Shown: one piece after another, positions 23,967-33,640 of the stretch
Numbering within the stretch: position 1 is the first letter of the stretch
Layout of the letters: every line of letters begins with the position of its first letter
Source of the DNA: Lotus japonicus
Taxonomy: Eukaryota; Streptophyta; Magnoliopsida; Fabales; Fabaceae
Assembly (NCBI RefSeq): GCF_012489685.1
Contig: NC_080046.1
Coordinates: 41,565,176 to 41,629,175, forward strand
Direction of reading: 5' to 3'
Length of the DNA: 64,000 nucleotides
The notes under the pieces: generated by a model
Told to the model about the DNA's origin: nothing
Seen by the model: only the letters and a program-made list of their open reading frames with translations
Database searches by the model: none
Position numbers and translations under genes: made by a program

Positions 23967-24763
23967 TTAAACTCTATTTTAAATATCTTATTGGTTAAAA
24001 AGGTAGTTGATTTTTTTAAACAAACCGAGTTTAAGATATTTGATTGATGACCGTCAAAAAAAATTCTGATTGATTAAATATCATAAAAATCAAGTAAATT
24101 TTTTTCAATTTGATTATAAAAAAAATTAAATATCTGATTTAAATATAAATGTAACAGAATTTCAAACATATAATCTTTCCTTATATAAAAATTAATTAAT
24201 ATAATTTAAAATAATCTGTTTAAAATGGGAAGAGTATCAATAAATACTATTCTTAAAAAAACAAATATTATTTATAGCCAAATACTATTTAAAATTTTAA
24301 AAGGAATGACATAGTTCTTTTGACTTCAAGATGACCCCCGTAGTTTTGATATTCCTTATTAAAATAGCTAAAGAAAAGTCACATTGAATGCTTTTTATTA
24401 TATTTATCATCATAATCATAGTTTGTTTTGTATCAGTTTCTTATGTCCCTCAACATGGCTGTTACGGCCACTATCTTTTAAAGGCCCTGTTTTTTTTTTT
24501 GGTTAGATAAGCTTTTTAAAGGCTTTGTTAATTTAACATTGCTAGATAGGTAAAAATCCAAGCTAAATTTAAACTCACAGTAAAGATTCAAAACAACTAA
24601 CATTGAACATTGGATCAACAAACCAAATACATAATAACAATATGTGAAAAAGTTTCAGAACAAACTTATACGAATCTGCCAATTGGAATTGACATAACTA
24701 TTATTGAGAAACAAAATTAAACTTTTACATAGCAGCAAGTCATCCGATTATACTCCCATAAAA

Positions 24764-25235
24764 TTACCCAAAAACAATAGACACTTCAACAATCCTCTCT
24801 GCGATATTTGTAAACTTAAAGCAACACAGATCTCCTGCACGAACCCCATTACGTGTACAAAATTTCTTCCAGCCTGATCCAATCCTCACATCCTTCTTGT
24901 TTTTGCTCAGCAACTTGCACGTAACATCATCACCCACATGCCCTCGAAGCTTCAACGGAGAAACTCCAAATTGACGAATAAACACAGCAATTTTAGCTGG
25001 TAAGGCCTGAAAAATGTAAAAGTTCACCAAAACATGAATACAAAAATATCAGTGAAACTAAGGAACAAATAGAAAAATATTCTGTGATGCTCACCACATA
25101 ACTCCCAACAGCTTGGGTTTTTGAAAGAGTTACCACACATGAAGGATATTTATTTTTAAACCAAAACACAACAGCAGAACCACTTGAATTTTTGTAGATC
25201 ATTGGTATTTCTGGTTGCTTAGGTGCAGGGAACAT
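24764..25235 (-). pseudogene. B3 DNA-binding domain gene fragment
   Basis: Two exon-like pieces on the minus strand. The upstream one (25235 to about 25096) reads MFPAPKQPEIPMIYKNSSGS and ends at a GT donor after GSYV. The downstream one (about 25009 to 24764) reads LPAKIAVFIRQFGVSPLKLR, then SGWKKFCTRNGVRAGDLCCF, a typical B3-domain order. B3 domains bind DNA in plant transcription factors such as the REM group. Just upstream the frame meets stops, there is no promoter or start context, and the piece lies inside the Helitron. A captured, probably non-functional fragment is the best reading; a short expressed gene is less likely. Confidence 0.7.
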
Positions 25236-25445
25236 CTAACTCATAATATCAACATTCTCTTGCTTCATAGTCACAGGCACATGCGGAAGCTTGGAGGCTG
25301 CAAGCATCTTCATTCATTGATCAATAATAATCTGTCTTATTGCCTTTTCTTCACATTCACTTTTTTTGGTAGATCTCAGCCAATTCGCCTCATCAGTGAT
25401 GCTGAACTTTGGCTGGATTTAGAATCAAACCCTTTGTCTTCCGCA

Positions 25446-25568
25446 TAATGTAACCCATGGTAGAAGTAAGGCTTAAACAACTCATGAAGACATATTTGAG
25501 AACAAATAAAAAAAATCAGAGAATGAACAAATAATTTAAGAAATCAGTGGGAGATGTCAAGTTTATGG
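25446..25568. repeat. Foldback left arm
   Basis: Inverted complement of 28806-28930 (taatgtaacccatggtagaa onward). The arm continues on the other side of the solo LTR at 27694-27716, pairing with 28785-28805, for a total of about 146 bp. The solo LTR therefore inserted into this arm after the foldback existed. Confidence 0.85.
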
Positions 25569-27688
25569 TGTAACACCCTCTAAACCCCGCATAATAATAT
25601 ATCATAAATCAGAGTAAAATGCATAACACAGAGGGTGTCACACTTATTCTCCAGAAACATAAATCAAAACACCTGTCATGCTCATAATAAATATATAAAT
25701 TTTCCAACTTTAATGTCGCAACATCATATGCATAGCACAGCGGATTTATTTCAACTCCAAAATTTAACATAAAGAGAGTTCATAGGTAACTCTTAACATC
25801 AAGGTACAAAACTAAACGTTTCCCGGTGTTACATAATAGAGCATGACTCCCCTAACTAAACCGTAAATGAAAGACTAGCTCCTCCAACTAACCCTCGCGA
25901 GAAGCTCCACTATCTTCGGTACCTGAGCGATGTCGCATAGAACATCATTCCAACAGAAGGGTGAGAACTCATATCATATGGATAAGCATAATAATAAATA
26001 ATGTAAAAGCTTATCTATGCTCCACATAAATTACTCACATTCACTAACAAATAATAAATTATGTAATTTTAACATAATTAATCAAGTTCACAGTTATGGC
26101 AAATACTCCATAAATTATAGCTCAATTAGAACATATATAATAGTCTCTAATTACCACCACATCAAATCTCTCCAAAAATATCACCATAACACATATGACT
26201 CAAGTGAGACCCGTGCAAATGCCTTTGGTACCAAAGTTGTTATCCTTAGCGGTATCACCGCGTCCACTCCAGACAGATAACCACCAACAAAGCCCTCGCT
26301 CTAGGCTTCAAAACCACTCCAGTTTTGGGACAAGTCACTAGCCTCCACGAGAACTAGCAAACATTGCCTCTTGACAACTATGCAGTGTATTGTGCAAAAC
26401 TCAACTAATATATGCATATTCAGACCATCTCCAAGTCCTAATTATTTTAGCATATTCATCACCAGTTGCACAAAACACATATTACATGTTATCAATTATA
26501 CAACTTGCAATCACAACAACTTAGCATCTCAAACATAACATCAATTCAGAAACAACATCATATAATGATTATTAAAAATAGATGTAAATTAAATATAATT
26601 CATATATAACAGGTTCTGCAACTATTTCCTAAAGACTGGATTTCTCTCTAAATTTTCCCAAAAACTCGCGACATGCTCATGCTCGCCATCTCGCGACATC
26701 TCACTGCACAACTCGCCATGTCGCAACATCTCACGACATCTCCCTACGCAACTCGCCATGTCGCTGAATAACTCGCCATGTCGCGACATCTCACGACATC
26801 TCCCTACGCAACTCGCCATGTCGCGACATCTTGCGACATCTCCCTACGCAACTCGCCATGTGCGCGCACCACACATCTAATGAACTATTAAACGGATGTA
26901 AATTATCAAATATACTCAGAAAAATCTAATATTTTTTATCATGGTTCCGTATACACGTTTTGTAAACCTCTATAAATTTTCAAGTCACAATTCAAAGTAC
27001 AAAAATCAGGAAAAATCGTACACTAACCGCAGTTCGTAAGAAACTGGACAGCTTAACCTATACTCACTAAAATACACATAACTCGAGCTACAGACGTCGG
27101 AATGACGTGAAACCAGTGGCAAAAGTTTCGTAACAGAAAAACCGACAACTTTTATGAAGACTACTTCTTCAAATTCGGCCATTAACATAGCACGAAAAAG
27201 GGTACAAGAGAACGTAAATTTCTGCGCATCATGCAAGCCTATCATCTACCCCCAAAATCATCTAAAAACCAAACCCTAACTATTTCAATTTGGGAATTTT
27301 TGCAACCTAGGGTTCCTAAATCATGCTTTCTATCATTATCCACTATCATACCAATCCATAAAACATGATTTCAAACCCTTACCTCTTGTAGATCACTTCT
27401 AAGTTTTCTCCTCTTTTCTCCTCTCCTTCTCTGCTTTCACGTGTTTCTTGTTCTGCTTCTCTTCTAATCCTTATTTTTTTTCTTTTCTTTCTTTCCATTT
27501 CACTCCTAACCCTTAAATAGCCATACAATGGGCCCCACTCTCAATTACTCACACTAAACCCTAAAACCTTATTTATCTATATCACATAATCACTTAATTA
27601 TCTAACAAAATCACTAAATTACCATATACCATAATACTAATTAAAATAAAATAATAAATAACCTAATAACAGAAAATGGGGTGTTACA
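25569..27688. mobile_element. 2.1-kb solo LTR
   Basis: Ends are tgtaacaccctct and ggggtgttaca, the TG...CA inverted termini of an LTR, flanked by a perfect 5-bp TSD tatgg (25564-25568 and 27689-27693). No coding region lies inside, so it is a solo LTR formed by LTR-LTR recombination. Its length and tgtaacacc end recall plant Ty3/gypsy LTRs. Confidence 0.88.
26640..26865. repeat. Minisatellite in the solo LTR
   Basis: Imperfect units built from actcgccatgtcgcgacatc and tcacgacatctccctacgca, about 40 bp per full unit, four to five copies. Several units contain the palindrome tgtcgcgaca. Confidence 0.8.
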
Positions 27689-27983
27689 TATGGGGGAGCA
27701 TTCTCTTTTCTGTGTGAATGAACAAATAATTTCACAATTTAGTAGAAGGAATTTAGAAAGGTGCACTGTCAGCCTTTAAATGCATTGGTGAGATGACTGA
27801 CACTGAAAGAAAACTTGGATTTGGAAGGGACTCATTGATTGTTCTTTCCATACTTCTAGGCAGCAACTATTATCAAGTAGTTCATTCTTTATATATACAC
27901 CCAAGAAACGAAAAATTTATCAAAGATATGCATACATTATAGTGGGCAGTACCTGCAAATAAGTTTCTTTTCTAAAAGAGGTG

Positions 27984-28770
27984 CATCAATTATAGTGAGC
28001 ATTATAAATAAAGAATATAAAATCCACTCAATAAGCACAAATTGTAAGAATACCTTTGGTGGGCAAGTCACCTATTCACTTTATTTCATAACTTCTAGCC
28101 TCATCTGAAATTGCAGGTAAATAATATTAGAGCCTGCAAAAAAAATTCAGAAGATACTATTAGATAAGAGAGCAGAGAGATCCTTTAACCACCAAGACCC
28201 CCTACCCACCAAGAACCACCAATCCGAGTCCCCTTAATCTACAAACAGGAACTTCTCTTTGAGGATAAAGCTGATCAATAATAGTGAGCATTATAGATAA
28301 AGAATATAGAATTCACTCAATAAGCACAAATTGTAAGAATACCTTTGGTGGGCAAGTCACCTATTCACTTTATTTTATAACTTCTAGTCTCATCTGAAAT
28401 TGTTGGTAAATAACATTAGAACCTGTAACAAAAATTCAGAAGATACTATTAGATAAGAGAGCAGAGAGATCCTTTAACCACCAAGGACCCCCCTACCCAC
28501 CAAGAACCACCAATCCAAGTCCCCGTAATCTACAAACAGGAACTTCTCTATGAGGACAAAGTTGATCAATAATAGTGAGCATTATAGAATTCACTCAATA
28601 AGCACAAATACCTTTGGTGGGCAAGTCACCTATTCACTTTATTTTATAACTTCTACCCTCATCTGAAATTGCTGGTAAATAATATTAGAACCTGCAGCCA
28701 AAATTCAAAAGATACTATTAGATAAGAGAGCAGAGAGATGAAAAAGAGAACACATTTCCTTTAACCACCA
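27984..28770. repeat. Tandem repeat, about 290-bp unit, three copies
   Basis: Units begin near 27984, 28273 and 28564 (gatcaataatagtgagcatt). Shared blocks include cctttggtgggcaagtcacc and gatactattagataagagag. The third copy is shorter. It forms most of the loop between the foldback arms. No ORF. Confidence 0.88.
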
Positions 28771-28784
28771 AGACCCCCCCCCCC

Positions 28785-28930
28785 CACACAGAAAAGAGAA
28801 TGCTCCCCCATAAACTTGACATCTCCCACTGATTTCTTAAATTATTTGTTCATTCTCTGATTTTTTTTATTTGTTCTCAAATATGTCTTCATGAGTTGTT
28901 TAAGCCTTACTTCTACCATGGGTTACATTA
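28785..28930. repeat. Foldback right arm
   Basis: Complement of 27716-27694 followed by 25568-25446. It starts cacacagaaaagagaatgct and ends ccatgggttacatta. The region from 28931 to 30211 beyond it shows no recognisable gene. Confidence 0.85.
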
Positions 28931-30211
28931 CACCACCCTTTCTTTAAGTTTAGCATGGTTCCTAATGAAGGACAGCAACAGAGCAAGATTAAAATCACAT
29001 TGGTTTTATTTTCTAATTAGCAATCCTTTAATTATTTCACAGCCAACATTAATCATTCTGCTTTGACTCTTCTACTTAAAGCTCTCTTATAATTTGCACA
29101 GCTTCTGTTAAAACACCTTCAGACCTATAGTTTTTCTCAGCATTTTCAGATGAAACTCCTTGTTCTCATCTCTATTTCTATGCTACATTCACTTTCATAT
29201 GCTACTTAGCCAATGTAGTCACTACTCCTGCCACCTCATCTCTATTTCTATACATGGTAATTGGTACTTGGGGCTCATAACCTTCAAGTCAGGTCTTATT
29301 TGGCTAAATCATTTCTTTCTTCCTACTCTTTTACCTTGCTTACAGACACTGGTCACACTTATTTGGCTAAATCATGTCATTGATTCCAAAAATATCAATG
29401 ACATGTTATCAAATTTTCTGCAATTCATAAATTTGGGCCTAGATAGTCCTAATTCCACTATCAGCCAGATAACAGTAGCCTACAAACTAAGGGAATCAAA
29501 CATCAGAGACAAAAAAAATTGGGCCTTTCAGGGACAACAGAGAGAGAGAGAGGGAAAGGAAATTCAATACCACAATCAAGAACAACGTAGAAGAACGACA
29601 CAAATGCACAAACTGGAACCCCATAATCCCAGCATAGGTGCACCAAATCTGCAGAACAGGAATCACAGTGAACAATTTGAATCAAACTTGCTTAGCCAAA
29701 AATCATCTCCATCACGAAGTGGGAAAAAAAACAAAGGGAACGAATGGATGCTTGGAGGAAGAACGAATCACAGTCGTGAGAAAGAGAAACAAACCTGAAA
29801 ATTTGCAGGAAAACCCAAATCGAGTATGAGCACCCAGCCAGCAGCCACCATTTAAGGAACAATGTCCGGTGCCAAACCTCAGCCATCTTCTACATCAGGA
29901 TCAGGGAAGAAAAAAAAAGAAGGGAAACGATATCAGATCAGAAAAAAAGGGGAACGATATCAGTTCTGAATCCTAGAGACCACCAGAGATGAAATACATA
30001 CCCAAACGGAGCAGACCACCTTCCCTACTCTGATTCGAACCCTCCAAAAAATCCCTTGTCTCCGTTTGTTTGCATAACCACTCATGAGATCATAATTAAT
30101 TCCCCAACTCAGTAAATAAACAAAACTGAAACGAAACAAAAATTTAAAAAATAAAAAAACCTGTGAGAGACCGAGCCTACATGTAAAAAATACCGTTCTT
30201 ACGGGATGGAA

Positions 30212-30590
30212 GATGGTTTTCTCAAATTTCCGGTTCTTCCTCTTCTCCCTGTATCTCAGAACCCTTGCCTCCCGATCCATCCCGCAGAGCTGCGTCGCCG
30301 GTTGCCTTCCGCCGCCGCCGGAAACCACCATCCCGCTCGAATCGGAGCTGTTCAAATACGACATGTCTAAAACCGCGTTCCCATCTGTCACCACTCCAAC
30401 ATCAAGCGAAGACGATGAAACCTGCAGATTCAAATCAAATCAGTACAAAATTCTTCGATCTGAGAAAATTTCAATCAATGGAAGTTAATTTGTATGTTGA
30501 GTAATCAAAGACTTACGCTTTGGTTGAGAGACTGTGATGGATAATTGAAGGAGCTGGAAGATGGTGATTCATGTCGCAGCCTCAGAATGT
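30212..30590 (-). pseudogene. CONSTANS-like (CCT-motif) gene fragment
   Basis: On the minus strand, an exon ending SSFNYPSQSLNQS at 30517 joins through a 95-bp GT-AG intron (30516-30422) to an exon starting VSSSSLDVGV at 30421. The second exon reaches the N-terminal half of a CCT motif (MDREARVLRYREKRKNRK, then FEKTI) and homology stops at 30212. The CCT motif normally continues with a basic nuclear-import half, which is missing, as are the B-boxes. CONSTANS-like proteins are nuclear regulators of flowering and light responses. The kept intron shows capture at DNA level. The fragment lies inside the Helitron near its 5' end and is not expected to work as a factor. Confidence 0.82.
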
Positions 30591-30958
30591 GGAGTCTTAC
30601 TGAGAAGGAAGGATCAGAACCACGAAAAGGGGAAGAAGGTTCTGCAAAGCGGATGCGTCAGGAAGGAATTCTAATTTTTTGTTTTGCAGAGCGGAGACTC
30701 TTTGTGCATAATGGATAGGAAGAATGAAAGACGCAATGTGTCTGCCTTTTCAAGTTCGTGAAACGGCTGAGAGAAGGAGAAAAGGAAGAAGGTAAGGTGA
30801 ATGGGGAAACTGATATGAATGAACGGCTGAGATCAAACCTGAGTGAAATAAAATAAATTTTTTACAAAAATATCCATACCCAACTCTCATAGATATTGGA
30901 ATAAATTGCTCAAAGACTTTTTTGCCCCCAAGACTGCAAAACTTTGCTTTTATATAGA

Positions 30959-31220
30959 TTATAGATAGATAGATAGATAGATAGATTATAGATTATAGAT
31001 AGATTATAGATAGATAGATTATAGATAGATAGATAAATTATAGATTATAGATTATAGATTATAGATTATAGATTATAGATTATAGATTATAGATAGATTA
31101 TAGATAGATAGATAGATAGATTATAGATTATAGATAGATAGATTATAGATAGATTATAGATAGATAGATTATAGATTATAGATTATAGATAGATTATAGA
31201 TTATAGATTATAGATAGATG
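30959..31220. repeat. ATAG/ATTATAG microsatellite
   Basis: About 260 bases composed almost only of atag and attatag units in changing order. It begins at the base next to the Helitron 5' end, whose terminal sequence (tatataga on the plus strand) resembles the units. Confidence 0.95.
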
Positions 31221-31447
31221 CATACTTGCTCTAAAATTACATAACATTATCATCTCTAATTCTAACGATCAATATAAACATTACAATTAATGTCACAACT
31301 AAACAATCATCTAACACTTTAAAAAAAAAAACAATCATCTAAGAACCGATAGAAATCCATTATTGAGCAATCTTTAAAAAAAAAGATCGCTAATTCAGTC
31401 TCTAATCTTTTGGTACTAAAATCCTCAAGAGCGGTTCTTATATTCCG

Positions 31448-31712
31448 GCCCCGTTTGGATAAACAGTTTAATTAAGCGCTTATGGTCATACTTATTCATA
31501 AGCTATTTTTAAAAATTTATTGAAATAAATTAAAAATAAGCTGTGTATAAGCATAAGCTGTTTTTCATAAGCTATCCTGAGTAGCTTATGAAAATAAGCT
31601 GAAAATAGCTTATGGCCTGCCATAAGCTGTTTGCATAAGCTCTCCCAAACACTGGCATAAGAGCTTATGCTGTCAGATAAGCTCAAATAAGCTCTTCCAA
31701 ACTGGGTCTCCT
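31448..31712. repeat. Possible hAT-type MITE
   Basis: Left end ggccccgtttggataaacag and right end ttccaaactgggtctcc are rough inverted repeats. The interior is full of ataagct/agcttat inverted motifs. No TSD was found, so the borders are uncertain. The rest of 31221-32420 is AT-rich with no genes. Confidence 0.45.
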
Positions 31713-32575
31713 TCGATTGTCCGTGATTGCCGTGATTTAGGGCCTGTTTGATTGTGTTTTCAATTTTATTGTTTTCAAAACTGTTTTGTAAAATAATTTT
31801 TAAGAATTGTTTCTTAGCATAATATAATAAAAAAACTTGTTTGGTAATTAAATTTTAAAAACTGTTTTGGAAATAAAAAAATAAAAAAATTTGTTTGATA
31901 AATTTGTTCCTAAATCATGTTTTGGAAACAAAAAGATAGAAAAGTCGTTTGGATGCATTCTTAGGGAAAAAAAGTTATTAATATGAAATTATTGAGATTT
32001 TTGATAATGTCAAACATGCAGTTTAATACCCTTCACAACATGAAGTTATTAACTTTTGATATTTTTTTATTTCTCTTTTATTTGCAGGTGTCTTGGTAAC
32101 TAAATAACATAATATTTGACTTAAATTATCTTACTAGTGTCTATTTTTTTTTTTGAAACTATCTTACTAGTGTCTATATTTCTGTGTTTATTTGTTTATG
32201 ACGTTAAAAAAACATTGTTTATAGTTTCAAAAAAAAAACATTGTTTATAAGGGTCTTGCTAATTAGACTTTTGAGCGTATATTAGACAAAAATAATTTAT
32301 AATTTACTGCAGTTGGTACTTAGTAGTTTTTGCCGCATGAGATTTAAACACGAATGATGTAAGAAAAAAGTATCAACTTAATAAATAATTTCTAGCAAAT
32401 TTGGCTACATTATAATTGAAAGGGTTAATCCTCATATTAGTCCATGTCTTTGTCTCGCCTTCTGAAGTGAGTCTCTCCCCTGAAAATTTGTAAAGTTGGA
32501 TCCTCTCGTTTGTAAATTGTGTGGAGTTGGTCCTCGCCGGAGCCCGGAGCTCCGGCGAGTGATGATTTGGGATGG

Positions 32576-32901
32576 TGGACTGGGCGGAGGAAGACATGGC
32601 GGGAACTGGCGAAATACCGAGGATTCTCGCTCCCTTTAAGTGGACCCGCAAGCCAGCTGGAAGATTCTCTTGGATTTGTCCTATGTGCATAGGGGTTTGG
32701 GCCCTGGTTGTCAGGCCCAAATGTAGGAAAGGTCCATATCATGACCCTACCCTCTATAAAAGGGAAGGTCATCACCTTGTAAGAGGAACTTTTTGACACT
32801 TAATGAGAATATTCCCTTTTATTACATCTTTGCTATTTTAGTGCTCTGTTAGGGTTTGCTTTTTGTACTTTTCTCACTTAAGCTTACCTTAGAACGCAAC
32901 A
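32576..32901 (+). repeat. 5' LTR of gypsy element 1
   Basis: 326 bp with a TATA-like ctctataaaaggg near 32752, the expected LTR promoter. It ends acgcaaca. The normal primer-binding site does not follow; the next 27 bases end in tgttgcg, the complement of the LTR terminus. Confidence 0.9.
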
Positions 32902-32928
32902 AAGCAGCTTGATACCGGCAATGTTGCG

Positions 32929-33640
32929 TACTCCTTCGTGAACTTCTGCCATGATTCCCTGGGCATCTCTCATGTCAACACATTTGAGCATATGAGACAT
33001 AATTCCCCGCCGATATAGTTCATCGCCTACCAGCGTGTAGAAACTAGCCTCCCTACGCTTTTCTTTTGTGTTCAAATCATCATCCTTTGGAGGGTTTTTG
33101 AGGAAAGTTTTGATTGATTCCATCCATGAAGGCTCGCCTTCCGTTACCGTCTTTACCGCCTTTAACTTAACTTCCACTAAGTCAATACTGGGGCGAGAAA
33201 GGGTTTCCTGGATGACTGTTTGATAGTTGCCCAATCGCCCCGTACTGGCCAGTTTTGCCAGCACGTCCGCCCTTTCATTTTGACTTCTTGGAATATGTTC
33301 TATCCTGATCTTCTCTATTTCCATCATTAACCTGTGCACCACTTCCAGGTATTTAGCAAGTTGTGGATCCTTCACCTGGTACTCTCCTTTTACCTGTTTA
33401 ACAACCAGCTGTGAGTCGCCTTTAATGAACAATTTCTGAACGCCTAATTCAATGGCGAGCCTTAATCCGGCGATTAGTGCCTCATATTCTGATTGGTTGT
33501 TGCTCGCCTTAAACTCGAATTTCAAAGATTGTTCGATGACCATCTTGTCCGGGCTTTCAATAGTTATTCCTGCCCCACTTCCCGTATCGTTGGAGGATCC
33601 ATCAACAGATAGGACCTACTCTCCCTGAGTTTTCTCGCCT
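32929..33640 (-). repeat. Inverted copy of the second RNase H region
   Basis: 712 bp complementary to 35878-36589, nearly identical (encoding KFEFKASNNQSEYEALIAGL on the minus strand). It occupies the place of PBS and gag. It shares with the sense copy the nonsense TAG just before the RNase H start, so it was copied after that mutation or later homogenised. Confidence 0.93.

Larger units (their letters stand above)
22825..30958 (-). mobile_element. Probable non-autonomous Helitron carrying gene fragments
   Basis: Read on the minus strand, the element starts TCTATATAAAAGCAAAG after a flanking A (5' end at 30958). It ends with a GC hairpin (ccgtgtgcgatgcacgg on the plus strand, 22839-22855), a 10-base spacer and CTAG at 22828-22825, followed by T. 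These are the TC start, 3' hairpin, CTRR end and A/T target of Helitrons. The 8.1 kb contains a CONSTANS-like fragment and a B3-domain fragment, both on the element's own strand, plus a MITE, a foldback and a solo LTR. I see no Rep/helicase. It has no counterpart in unit 1. The ends were paired by eye, so two elements sharing the region cannot be excluded. Confidence 0.7.

Noticed and set aside
24764..25235. B3 fragment as an intact transcription-factor gene
   Set aside because: Stops just upstream, no start context, and position inside a Helitron argue for a captured fragment.
26640..26865. CRISPR-like repeat array
   Set aside because: Units are contiguous minisatellite repeats without unique spacers, inside a plant LTR.
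29160..29798. 212-codon ORF
   Set aside because: No domain resemblance; low-complexity charged and Ser/Asn-rich sequence in repeat-derived DNA.
30213..30488. 91-codon plus-strand ORF with PPPPETT stretch
   Set aside because: It lies opposite the CONSTANS-like exon; the conserved CCT motif is on the minus strand.
32572..32796. 74-codon ORF within the 5' LTR, repeated in the 3' LTR
   Set aside because: Both copies are LTR promoter DNA. The ORF exists only because the LTRs are the same sequence.
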